Notes under the pieces: generated by a model
Databases searched by the model: none
Told to the model about the DNA's origin: nothing
Seen by the model: only the letters and a program-made list of their open reading frames with translations
Made by a program: the position numbers and the translations under genes
Shown here: positions 19,638 through 30,000 of the stretch, in pieces
How positions within the stretch are numbered: the stretch's first letter is position 1
Layout of the letters: the number at the start of each line of letters is the position of its first letter
NCBI RefSeq assembly: GCF_024323335.1
Contig: NC_066580.1
Location: 438,459,851 to 438,523,850, forward strand
DNA from: Lathyrus oleraceus
Taxonomy: Eukaryota; Streptophyta; Magnoliopsida; Fabales; Fabaceae
DNA: 64,000 bases
Direction: 5' to 3'

Positions 19638-21278
19638 ATGGATCTCCCAAACGCAGATATTCTCGAGTTAAAGGATAAGATGAGTGAACTGATCAATATC
19701 ATGCAAGGCTTTGCAGTTGGTCAGAAAGCTCTGGCCGATAAGGTTGAAAAGCTCGAGCGGGCTTCAGCAGCAAACAGCGGTGTTAACCTGGATGGTGTCT
19801 CCAACCAGGGGCCGGGTGGATCCAGAGACGGTGAAAAAAGAGAAACAGTTGGTCTGGTGAATAATGCTGGTGCTGCTGGTCAACCTGGGCCTAGTCAGAA
19901 TATGAAAGACAACTTTGTGCCTCCATTCTATGGTTTTGCCGAAGATCAGGAGGAGGATAGAGAGGCTGATCAGTTCCCGATGCAGAACAAACCGTTTGTG
20001 CCTTACAGTGCTCCACCTCAGAACAAGGAGATCCAGCTGCTGGCTGAAAAGATTAAGGTGTTGGAGAGTTATGCCACGCCTGGGGTGGTAAATATGTCCA
20101 ACATGGGGCTGGTGGAGGGGATTGTAATCCCTCAGAAATTCAAGGCGCCCGCATTCGACAAATACAATGGCAGTTCTTGCCCGGAAACTCATCTCCAGGC
20201 ATTTGTCCGCAAAATCTCAGCATACACCGCGGATCAAAAACTGTGGATGTACTTTTTCCAGGACAGCCTGTCTGGAGGCTCCTTGGAATGGTACACCAAG
20301 TTGAGATCGTCCGATATCAAAAGCTGGCAAGATTTGGGAGATGCTTTCTTTAAGCAATACCAATTTAATGCAGACATGGCTCCGAGTCGTACCCAGCTGC
20401 AGGGTATGTCTCAGAAACATAATGAGGGCTTTAAAGAGTATGCTCAAAGATGGAGGGAGTTGGCTGCCAGAGTGCAACCTCCTTTGGTGGATCGGGAGAT
20501 GTCTGATCTCTTTATGGGTACTTTGCAAGGGGTCTTTGCCGAGAGAATGGTGGGTTGTCCCGTCACCAACTTTGCTGATATTGTGGTGGCGGGTGAGCGA
20601 ATTGAAAGTTGGCTGAAAATGGGGAAGATCCAGGGTGGTAATGCTTCGTCATCGGGATCAAAGAAACCATTCGGGAACGGTCAGCGCAAGAATGAGGGTG
20701 ACTCGAGTGCTGTGTATGAGCAAAGAGGATATAGTGGGGGTCGTTATTATCAGCATGCTGCTGCGGTAAACATCCCTGCTGGTAATCAGTCAGCCAGACA
20801 GCAACGTCAGCCACCGCAATCGAGAGCCGGGTACCAGGTGAAAGGGAAAGGAGTTGATCGTCACTTCGACAAGCCGCCCGTGTCATATGCCGTGCTGTTC
20901 AAAAAGTTGAGGGATTTGGGGTTGGTCCAGCCGAGGGCGATGGTTCCGATGAGAACGGATCAGAGGCCACCTAACTATGATGAGAACGCCCAGTGTGAAT
21001 TTCATTCTGGAACACCGGGGCATAACATTGAGGGCTGTAGAGCGTTCAAGAATGTTGTCCAGGACCTGGTGGATTCCAAGGCCCTCAATTTTACATTGCC
21101 ATCACCGAATGTTAATGCTAATCCCATGCCGGTACATGGTCAAGCGACGGTGAGTGCAATTGCTGAAGATGCAGATTACACCTGTGCAGTGGGTGGAGAG
21201 AACAACAGTGACTGCAAGCTGGATGGTTGGGTAAAACCGTGTGCACCAGGGCAGCAAATCCTGAACTGGAGGGTTTGA
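19638..21278 (+). CDS. gag: Ogre gag polyprotein, intact (546 aa)
   Basis: Structural protein that packages element RNA into virus-like particles. In order: a coiled-coil-like N-terminus (residues about 10-45, LKDKMSELINIMQGFAVGQK); a Gly/Gln-rich linker; the retrotransposon gag (capsid) domain at about 170-300, with FDKYNGSSCPETHLQAFVRK, WYTKLRSSDIKSWQDL, FFKQYQFN and YAQRWRELAARV; a Gly/Ser/Gln linker; and a zinc-knuckle variant CEFHSGTPGHNIEGC at 453-467 (CX2HX5HX4C). The frame ends soon after, where Ogre protease would be expected, so gag is separate here. No stop or frameshift was found. An undamaged gag beside a ruined pol suggests gag was kept longer, or that the copy is young and its parent already lacked pol. 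Confidence 0.92.
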   Translation: MDLPNADILELKDKMSELINIMQGFAVGQKALADKVEKLERASAANSGVNLDGVSNQGPGGSRDGEKRETVGLVNNAGAAGQPGPSQNMKDNFVPPFYGFAEDQEEDREADQFPMQNKPFVPYSAPPQNKEIQLLAEKIKVLESYATPGVVNMSNMGLVEGIVIPQKFKAPAFDKYNGSSCPETHLQAFVRKISAYTADQKLWMYFFQDSLSGGSLEWYTKLRSSDIKSWQDLGDAFFKQYQFNADMAPSRTQLQGMSQKHNEGFKEYAQRWRELAARVQPPLVDREMSDLFMGTLQGVFAERMVGCPVTNFADIVVAGERIESWLKMGKIQGGNASSSGSKKPFGNGQRKNEGDSSAVYEQRGYSGGRYYQHAAAVNIPAGNQSARQQRQPPQSRAGYQVKGKGVDRHFDKPPVSYAVLFKKLRDLGLVQPRAMVPMRTDQRPPNYDENAQCEFHSGTPGHNIEGCRAFKNVVQDLVDSKALNFTLPSPNVNANPMPVHGQATVSAIAEDADYTCAVGGENNSDCKLDGWVKPCAPGQQILNWRV

Positions 21279-21600
21279 AAGATCAACATTGTTACTCGTC
21301 CGGAAGAGTAATATTTCTTGTTTTCAGTTTTATTTGCATGAAAGCCATACGTGTTGCCCGACACGTAATGGTCCATTGTAAGGGCCACCTCATGTTCATA
21401 ATTTGCATTTCTGCCTCATTAATAAAAGGATGTTTTTCAGTCAAAAAACGGTGTTCCTTGTTTTTCATTTATTTTTGCAGTTTAAAACAAAATAAAAATG
21501 GCAATGTTTATTTTCATTTTTCATCTTTTTGTTTTGTCTCGTTCCGACGTCGAAAAATAATTCTCCGGATCTCATTGATAACGATTTGGTTACCCCTCAT
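21279..21600 (+). other. Intron-like spacer between gag and pol remnants
   Basis: A non-coding stretch with GTAAGGGCCACC, an AATAAA-like motif, and TTTTCATTTATTTTTGCAG (21462-21480), a strong-looking 3' splice site. Ogre RNA is known to be partly spliced, with an intron before the RT region. I cannot point to a convincing donor, so which intron this is remains unsettled. Confidence 0.5.
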
Positions 21601-21699
21601 ATGACTTCGACAATTCGATCTATCTTGCTGAAGAAGAAGACGAAGAAGATTGTGATCTGCTGGGATTGGCCAGATTGCTGAAAACAAGGGGAGAAGGAG

Positions 21700-22830
21700 A
21701 TTCAGCCGCCTGAGGAGCGGATTGAGATTGTTATTCCATGCACCGCCGAGGTCAGGAAGGAAATGAAAATCCGCGCCGTTTCAGAGGCAAATCGAAAGCA
21801 GTATGGTAGGCTTGTTGGAAGAGCATGTGGATATTTTCGCTTGGTCGTGTCAGGATACGCCAGGGTCGAACACCGATATCGTTGCTCACAAGCTACCATG
21901 GAGAGAAGACTGTCCTCTAGAGAAGCAGGACGCCGATGCCACTTATCAGAGAACTATGGTGACTTTGTTTCATGATATGATTCATCATGGAATCGAATGC
22001 TATGACATGATAGCAAAGTCCCAATCGGAAGTGGGGCATTTGGCGGACCGGGGCAAGTCGGTTGGATGGTTGAGGTAATTCAAGCTGAGGTTGAATTCAA
22101 ATCAGTGCACTATCGGAGTGCGATCCGGTAAATCGTTGGGGTTTATTGTAAGAAGGGAATCGAGGTTGATCCTGCTAAAAAAGAAATAATAAAAAAAAAA
22201 AAACGCCTGGACCGAGAAAAAGAAAAGAGTAGGTTCGTGGTTTCTTGGAAAGATTGAACTATCTGTCATGGTTCACATCTCATCTGACAACCACGTGTAA
22301 ATCCATATTCAAAATGTTGAAAAGAAAAGATCAAACGGTCAGGTGGATAATGATTGCCAAGGGGCATTGGAAAAAATAAAAGAATAAGTTGCAGGGACCT
22401 TTGATTCTGATACCTTCTGTGGAAGGAGCAATTGTCAAATCTGTACTCGACGGCCTTCAAGGGGTCTACGAGGTGTATTGGGTCAGCATGACAAGTCTTG
22501 TCGAAAAGAGCATGCAATTTACCTTAGCAAAAAGTTTATCGACTGTGAAGCAGTACATTCACCGTTCGAGAAAACTTGCTGTACTTTGGCATAGGCTGCT
22601 CGCCGACTGAGACAGTGTATGCTGGATCATACCACTTTGTGGATTTCCAAGATGGATCCGATTAAGTATGGGTTTGAGAATCCAGCATTGGCCGGATGGG
22701 TCGTGAGAGGAGCAAAAGAATGTTGACTGGTTTGTAATACTCTCAGAAAGCAATCAAGGAGTGTATTGTCTGATTACATTGCTCCGCAACCCATTGAGGG
22801 TTATCAACCAATGAAGTTTGAAGTTCCCTG
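21700..22830 (+). pseudogene. Remnants of Ogre RT and RNase H, heavily deleted
   Basis: Recognisable pieces lie in shifting frames. Around 21800-21910 is LLEEHVDIFAWSCQDTPGS, the region just before RT. It jumps from CPLEKQ straight to ATYQRTMVTLFHDMIHHGIE, which leaves out the RT fingers and most of the palm. The YVDD-like motif is reduced to CYDMIAKSQ. Around 22470-22700 RNase H pieces follow (KKFIDCEA, WISKMDPIKYGFENPALAG), then a linker piece (IAPQPIEGYQPMKFEVP) at 22760-22830. Protease is absent. An A-run at 22190-22202 lies in the middle. No active enzyme can come from this stretch. Confidence 0.85.
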
Positions 22831-23059
22831 ATGAGGACATCTCGAGGTGCTCTAATCGAAAGATTGAGAGTGACCGATCCCGGAGGAGGGGTCTGACCCT
22901 GAATCCGAACGGGTTCTGATGTCTGATGGGGAAGATAAGGTGGATGAGGTAGTGCTTCCCGGGGCACGATGGAATGTACCAACGATGGTGACTGAGTAGG
23001 AAGATGGTATCCTGGGTACCGTACCGTGGTACGTATGTCTGCTGGGGCAAACGCCTTTC

Positions 23060-23366
23060 TCACTCAGAGAGCCTGATTGGAGAAAAGAGGCTAGCAGCCA
23101 TCTGTCATGGGCAGTTGTATCAGCAAAGGATGAAGCGTGCTTTTGACAAGAAGGTGCGACCTCGGGTATATCACGTGGGTGATATGGTGCTGAAAAGGAT
23201 CCTTCCTCCTCAAAACGATCGAAGGGGCAAATGGACACCGAATTACGAAGGTCCATTCGTGGTCAAGAAGGTTTTCTCTGGAGGAGCCTTGTTGTTAACG
23301 ACCATGGATGGTGAAGATTTTCCATCCCCTGTGAATGCGGACGCAGTTAAAAAATACTTCGTATAA
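23060..23366 (+). pseudogene. Ogre integrase C-terminal domain remnant
   Basis: An open frame reads GEKRLAAICHGQLYQQRMKR, AFDKKVRPRVYHVGDMVLKR, GKWTPNYEGPFVVKK and DGEDFPSPVNADAVKKYFV, then stop. This is the C-terminal, DNA-binding part of Ogre integrase, with the GPF motif typical of Ty3/gypsy integrases. The zinc finger and DDE core are missing: 22840-23050 leads in with only a garbled stretch. The same part survives in Ogre-C at 58771-59109 on the minus strand, about 80 percent alike by eye. Confidence 0.92.
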
Positions 23367-23585
23367 AAAGAGACCCGCTGGACGAAAAGAACAAAATAGT
23401 CCAGGCAAAAATGGGCATCCCGGCGAACCAAAAACAGAAAAAGGTTCGGGCAAAAGTTAGGGATATAAATGAAAAATGTACACCCGGCAAGTCGAAAACC
23501 TGAGAAGGCGACTTGGGCAAAAATGGGTATCCCGGTGGACTGAAAACCCGAAAGGGCGGTCCAGGCAAAAGAGGGATTGAAACGA
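23367..23585 (+). repeat. Post-integrase repeats (GGCAAAAATGGG-type)
   Basis: Four degenerate units of about 60 bases contain CAGGCAAAAATGGGCATCCC, TTCGGGCAAAAGTTAGGGAT and similar, each with GAAAACC. Related units follow the integrase stop in Ogre-C (58560-58770, minus strand) and stand at 10850-10960 in Ogre-A. Confidence 0.75.
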
Positions 23586-25020
23586 ACAACTACGTCCAGC
23601 ATGATCGTTTACGCTTTGGTTAAAGCATCTTGGATAATACCCGGTAGGGATCAGTCAGAATTGTCTTGTTCAGAAGGCAGAAAGCATGGAGAGTCTGAGG
23701 ACATATGGGGTGTAACCGAGTTGGAACTCGATGAGATCACGGGTTTCACGTTGCCATTAGGATAGATTTTTCCTTTTGTGCGCAATTACCTCTTTTCAGG
23801 AATTGCTTCCTTTTGTATTGCTCATTTGAGCCACATTTTTTCAATCAATAAAATGCACATTCAGTCAAATAATTTTGTTTTTGTTTTTCGTTACCGCTTT
23901 GATTGCAAAAACATCCAGAAATTTTTGATAAAGAATCTTTGCATTTTAACACATACAGGTTCCTTCCGATGCATGTTTATAAGATTGAGAGCTTGAAATC
24001 TTATTTGGAAGGTTGAGTGACCCAAGTGTTGAAATCTTGACACGCCTGGGGCACGGTTTTGTCTAACGATCTGTTTTGCAGGAACTGTTAGATGTTTTTC
24101 ACTCACTTGCAGGTTGTGATGTGGAAGCTTTGACAAGGGAGATCCCCATGAGAGTCTGATCAGGGACGAACGTATGAAGAAACGACGAAGCGACGTTGCG
24201 ACGTATGACGAGCCTTGATGATAATCAAGAAGACTCTTCAAAGTCGGAAGACTGGAAAGTTTGTAATTCCCCGCAGAGTTCGATCAGGGACGAAGGAGGA
24301 ACGGAGAGACGACGAGAGACGCCCGACGACCATTGAAATTAATCAAGAAGACTCTTCAAAGTCGGAAAATTGAAATTTATGTATAAATCCCAGGAGTACG
24401 TCTCTCGTCGAGTGCGGAACGACTTGGAATGCAAGATGATGGAGCAGAAAAGGTCCAGACGAGTCTGGGAGTTCTCAAAAGTGGAAAGCTGGTGCGAGAT
24501 TAGGAGGTGGATACCTTGGTTCGATGAGTCGACAGGTGTTGTGCCAACTTTTCTTATTTCCCCAGCTAGTTCCCCGAGTGGAGCGGGTTTTTTCAATGAC
24601 ATATCTCTCCAACAGTGTTCATTCTACCTGTGGATTGAACGAGTTTCCGTAGCAGACGAATATTTGCATCCCTAGCCGAGGGTATCCTGTATGTGGACTG
24701 AATGGGTCGTTCCCAGCGGAGTAGCAGTCGTTCCCCTAGCAGGGTCTGGATGGTATTCCCCCAGCGGGATGGGGATTGCTCATTTCCCCAGCGGAGGTAT
24801 CTGTGAGGGTTCCCCTAGCAGAGTTAGGATCTGTATCACCAGCATGTCCTCGAGAGGGTTGGGTGCAAAGGATCTGTATCCCCAGCAAGGGTTGTCTATT
24901 TCCTAGCAGCAGTGCTATCCCCGGCAGGGTGGAAATCGGAGCAGTGGCGAGGTCCTCAGCAGAGAGTCTCGTTTTCCCCAGAAAATTCCCTTGAGGGGGA
25001 TATTTTTATGCATTCATCAT
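23586..25020 (+). repeat. Ogre-B 3' UTR, first part: TCCCCAGC(A/G)GAG motifs
   Basis: Non-coding. A repeated phrase GAAGACTCTTCAAAGTCGGAA stands at 24229 and 24347. From 24540 to 25000 about a dozen copies of TTCCCCAGCGGAG or TCCCCTAGCAGAG occur (for example 24710-24722, 24784-24795, 24811-24825). They are complementary to the last 12 or so bases of the PBS. Short open frames here match nothing known. Confidence 0.65.
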
Positions 25021-25379
25021 GTAGAATAAGCATTGCATATTGCATAGAAAAATAAATAATCGCGTAGCATTTCCATAATTATGGAGCATTACGCAGAAGA
25101 AATCAAGCATGCATCATTGCAAACGTCAGCTAGTCTCAAGCCGTGGTTACTGTTTGAGAGGTATTTTGCCAGAAAATGAAAGTGTTGCTCCGAGTAGTAT
25201 AGCCTCATGATTGGATCACAGGTATTGTCCCAGTGGTACGACACTGGAGAAGACTCCTTCCGTCGGACGGAGATGGAAAAGGGATGTATTCAACGCAACC
25301 CAAACTGTGGTTACCGCTTGAAGATTTGGGGTTCACCAAAGGTGAAGATGTTACTCTGAGGAGATTAGCATCACAACGT

Positions 25380-25445
25380 CAGATCAGCAATGTTCCCCAG
25401 TAGTGCGATATTGGAGGAAATGTTCCCGTCGGACAGAGATGGGGA
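25380..25445 (+). repeat. Repeat flanking the 24-bp array (copy also at 26090-26155)
   Basis: GATCAGCAATGTTCCCCAGTAGTGCGATATTGGAGGAAATG and the following CGTCGGACAGAGATGG occur at both places; a diverged copy lies near 25228-25275. The copies bracket the 24-bp array, as if the array grew inside one member of a larger tandem repeat. Confidence 0.75.
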
Positions 25446-25627
25446 TACAGTCAGAAGGACGTTACGCGATCAACGCGACTCAAGCCGTGGTTACCGCTTG
25501 GGATTGGTTTGCCGGACAGTGAAGACGATACTTCGAGGAGTTCAGCATCGGGATTTTGGAGCAACAGTATTTCCCAGTCATCAGTAAGTGTCTGGTCGAG
25601 CTTTCTTTGGTGTCAGTAAACATCATC

Positions 25628-26025
25628 ATTCGATGTCCAGTAAACGTCGAGTTATTTCCCAGTCATTGTTTAATGTCTGGTCGGTCATTGTTTGATGTCC
25701 TGTCAACATCCTTGTTGGATGTCCTGTCAACATCCTTGTTGGATGTCCTGTCAACATCCTTGTTTGATGTCCTGTCAACATCCTTGTTTGATGTCCTGTC
25801 AACATCCTTGTTTGATGTCCTGTCAACATCCTTGTTTGATGTCCTGTCAACATCATTATTTGATGTCCTGTCAACATCCTCGTTTGATGTCCTGTCAACA
25901 TCCTTGTTTGATGTCTGGTCAAGCTTTGTTTGGTGTCTGTCAACATCATTGTTCGATGTCCTGTAAACATCATGGATCGATGTCCTGTCAACATCATTGT
26001 TTGATGTCCAGTAAACGTCGAGTTT
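25628..26025 (+). repeat. 24-bp minisatellite of about 14 units in Ogre-B 3' UTR
   Basis: Unit GATGTCCTGTCAACATCCTTGTTT, regularly spaced at 24 bases from 25694 to 25910 and more degenerate at both ends. Each unit is a hairpin, GATGTcctgtcaACATC. Because 24 is a multiple of three, long open frames appear on both strands; none has coding character. Confidence 0.93.
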
Positions 26026-26189
26026 TCTCCCAGTCATCAGTCAGTGTCTGGTTGAAAATGTTACTCTAAGGAGTGTGGTACCATGACGACAGATCAGCAA
26101 TGTTCCCCAGTAGTGCGATATTGGAGGAAATGTTTCCGTCGGACAGAGATGGAAATAAAGTCAAAGGACGTTTTGCGGTCAGCGCAATT

Positions 26190-26800
26190 TCGGGGTTCAA
26201 CTGGAGAAAAGGAAGTGTTGCGGCATTTTCTGGGGTTCAAATGGAGATTGGAGTTGAAGATTGTATCCGGGATGAGGTCCTTAGGAGTGTCTTCTATTCA
26301 TGTGTCACTTTAGGCCTTGGCGGATGCCAGTGGAGGTCGTTATAGGTGTCTTCTGAGGAAGAGATACACATGCTACCTTCCGTTGTGAAGGGTTACCCTC
26401 TGACATGTCGCCCTCAGAGTGGTTTGGTGTTATTTCCGACATTGCCAGCGAAATTATCACGAGAGAATGGAGAAAAGGATATGCTGAGGCATTTTCCTGG
26501 GGTTCAAATGGAGAAAGGATATGCTGAGGCATTTTCCGGGGTTCAAATGGAGAAAGGGAGATGTTGCGACATTTTCTGGAGAACGGGGTTCATTCTGGCG
26601 ATCGAGAGTTATCGTCAGGCGACTGGGGTTCAAACTGGAGATGGGGTTCATTATTTTGGCAAAGAAGGAGTGCTAAGGCATTTTCCGGGGTTCAAATGCA
26701 GAGATCCGAGGATCGTTTGCGCAGAGAAAATTTCGGGGTTCGAGGAAAGAAAAAAGATAAGAAAAATTTCGGGGTTCAAGAAAAGCAAAAGAAAAAGAAG
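26190..26800 (+). repeat. Degenerate tandem repeat around GGGGTTCAAATGGAGA
   Basis: Around eight units of variable length (near 26196, 26232, 26500, 26541, 26588, 26628, 26690 and 26735) contain GGCATTTTC(C/T)GGGGTTCAAATGG. The 189-codon open frame across this stretch consists of these repeats and is not a gene. 26800-27038 has no repeat or coding signal that I can identify. Confidence 0.75.
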
Positions 26801-27038
26801 AGTTGAGAATCCCGCGTGGATGTGTGGTGTTCAGGCCATGGTTATCCCTGTGTTACCATTTATTTTGGGTATCCAGGTCGACGTTGTTCAGAGTTTGTTT
26901 CTTCGCCGATGCTGACAGGCGTTGTTAATTATTATCCCATCAGAGTGCAAATTGTTCGTCTGTTCTTGGTATTCAATCACTCTTCATCCTGATCATCCGA
27001 AAGCCGAGGCTATTTCGTATCGACAGGTTCACAGTGGA

Positions 27039-27053
27039 TTGAATAGGGGCAGC
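27039..27053 (+). other. Ogre-B polypurine tract
   Basis: TTGAATAGGGGCAGC stands directly before the 3' LTR, the normal start point for plus-strand cDNA. The same form occurs in Ogre-A (TTAAATAGGGGCAAC) and Ogre-C. Confidence 0.85.
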
Positions 27054-30000
27054 TGTAACACCTCAAAATTTGCCCTCCTCTCTTGGGACTAGCATTAACA
27101 TATTTGCATATCATTTTAGGTCATTAGGCATTTCATATTGCATATCATGTGGTTACATTGTGCAAGCCATCTTCCCAAGTCTTGATCAGAGGATGAGGAA
27201 GTCAGAAAGTGTATGCCTAGGGTTTACTGATTGATCATGGGCCATCTGAGGATTGGGCTGTGAATTAGGGTTTCATGATTCTCAATGGATGTTGGTCTTC
27301 ATCTTGATTGCAATGATACATCATCATCATCATGGTTGGATGTCATCAGAAGATTGAAGAAGATTCCTTGAGATTAGGGTTTTGACCACTGATCCAACCC
27401 TAATCAGCTGTATTGGGCCAATCAGGGCTGGATCAGGAGATGAGGTTTCTGATGGTTATGAGTTTCATTTTGTGATTATATGGTGATTATTGAGGCTAGG
27501 GTTTCACCCTTGAGCCATTTCAGTTGGAGATTGGGGTTCAAATTGATCTGTGCATTGCCTGATTCATCTGTCAGTTGAAAAGTCAACTGTGGTCAACTGT
27601 ACATGATCTGGTGGATTTGGAGGTGGAAACAAGTTAGACACACTTCATTCATGTTGGAACAAGTGTTGAATGACATTGCAAAGCTTAAAAATGAAGAAAA
27701 TCAAGTCAGGACAAAAACTGCCAAAAATAGAAAGTGACTTGTAGCTGAAGTTTCCAAAAATGGAAAGTTTTTGACCTCAAAAACAGAAGTCCAAGGAAGC
27801 TTCAAATGAAAAATTGTTCAACATGACAGATGTAGATCTTGTTCTCACCTTTCCAAAAAGTCCAAGAACTTGAAAATCCAATGTGTGGTTTGCAAGATAT
27901 GGCTCAGTGAATTTCAGAAAAGACCCGTAATCAGGAGGCCATAACTACCACATACTTTGTCCAAATTGCAAGTTCTTTATATGCACAAACTCCATTTGAC
28001 ATGTACTTTGAGGGTGCATCATTGGATTTGTCCAAAGATGGCCAAGGCGAAAAGTCACTTTTCAACTGGACAGCTGAATTGGACCAGGGGCAAAATCGTC
28101 CAAATGTCAAAATAATTGGAATTTTTGAATGGGACTTTTTCCAACACCTCAGGAATGGCATTTAGAGTGTGTTTGAATATTCATTTCATGGCTAAGGCAT
28201 GAGAATTGGATTTTGGCTTGAAAAGTGAAATGGTGAAAATTGGTCATTTTGCATACACATAGTGAATTTGAGAATGGAGCAACCAATGAGCATGAAACAA
28301 GTTGCAATGGTTCACATATGATATTTAGAGATTGTGTGAGGTGTCAAAACAGGTGGCACTAGCTGTCATGGTGAAATTACAATTTTACCCTCATTTGGAA
28401 ATTGCATTTTCACTTAACAATTCCATTTAGCTAATTAACTTGATTAAGGGATAATTAAGCTCACATATATAAACATAAACACTCTCTAATCACAACAGAA
28501 TGCACAATTACCAAGATTGGATCTAGAAACTCTTCATTCTCTCCATTTTCATCAAGAACACAAACACCTTCAAATCCACATTTCTTCATCATTCTTCAAC
28601 GAAATCTCAAGATTCTTTTTGATTTGGATTGGTATCATCATCCTCACCATCTGTTTTGGTAGTTTGGAAGGAGAGGAAAGCCAAATCGTGATTGTCCATA
28701 ACCACCTCAACAATGGCAAATTCGAATTTGGAGCATTAGAAGCCTATTCCATCAAACCTAAGCATTGGATTTAGCATCTGGAGGATTGTTCTACTGCTGT
28801 TTGTGGAGAAAAGCACGTGAGGAGCATCAAATTGCACTGCCATTTCCAGGTAACTCGAAAATTCGACTTTCACCATTTGTTTGATGCTCATATGCGTTAG
28901 AAAGAGTGATGAACGTAGGTTATGAGTATGTGTTTGGTTTTGAGAATAGTGAACCCTAGGGAGAGAAATCTGAGTTTGAAGGTATGAACACGAACCCTAG
29001 GTGCTTCGATCTGGTTGATTTAGGAACAATTAGGTTTGGATAGTGTGATATTTGGATTGTATGTGGAAAGACGAGTTCAACGGTTATAAGCATGCCAATT
29101 TTCGTTAAGATTCGATGTTCATCCGTTTTTGAAATTTCTGGAAAATTCTGCTTGTGGAAGACGATGAAAAGGAGTGTTTGATCCAAATTGCCATTTGAAA
29201 ATTTGAAAATGGCGTTTCCCGCCCGCGCCAAAAAAAATTACAAAACTGCCACTGTGTTTTTTTAATTAATTTGTTTAATTGTTAAAAATTCATGTGACAT
29301 TCAAAAATTCACCAAAAATTGTAGAAAATTCCTAAAAATATGGCAATTTTTTCTATGGCTTTGTTGACTTGTGTAGGATTTTTTTGACCTATTGGTCAAA
29401 GTTGTGCTTGGCAAATATTTTATTTGGCATAGGCTTTTCTAATGTATATCACATTTTGATACATTTTGGCAATTTGATCATGAAATACTCATATCATAAA
29501 ATAAATGGCTGAAAATTTTTGTGGTGGTTCTTGACTCATTGAGGATTATTTATATGTAAATTTCATGAATTTTTGATACCTGGTTAGAGAGCAGCAAATT
29601 CTGGAACTTAGGTGTGACAATTTGTGTCACACCTCTTGATGTCAACTTGTTGAATTTAATTGGATGACCTATGCATGTTGGAATTGGCTGAAATTTTGCA
29701 TGATGACTTGTTGACATGTTAGGATGTTGTATGAATTTTTGTAGAATTTTTCACTGCCTTTTCTAATTGATCATGATTTTTCATTTCTGGTGATTGAAAT
29801 TGCAAGCTCATGTGACACATGTTGGTAGATTGATTGGGAAATCCTCATATTGTATTATATGGCCATGAAATTTGATATGCATGAACTAGACACATTGTGT
29901 GACCTCCCTGTTTTGGTCTCATCCATTTCTTTTTGTTTTCAATGAGATATGAATTTTTGAATTGGATGTATGCATTGATGGTGTGAATTGAAGCATGAAA

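Noticed and set aside
25628..26025. Regular 24-bp repeats resembling a CRISPR array
   Set aside because: Units are directly tandem with no unique spacers, and the context is a plant retrotransposon 3' UTR.
26346..26915. 189-codon open frame in the Ogre-B 3' UTR
   Set aside because: It is built from degenerate GGGGTTCAAATGG repeats; no conserved residues or known domain.
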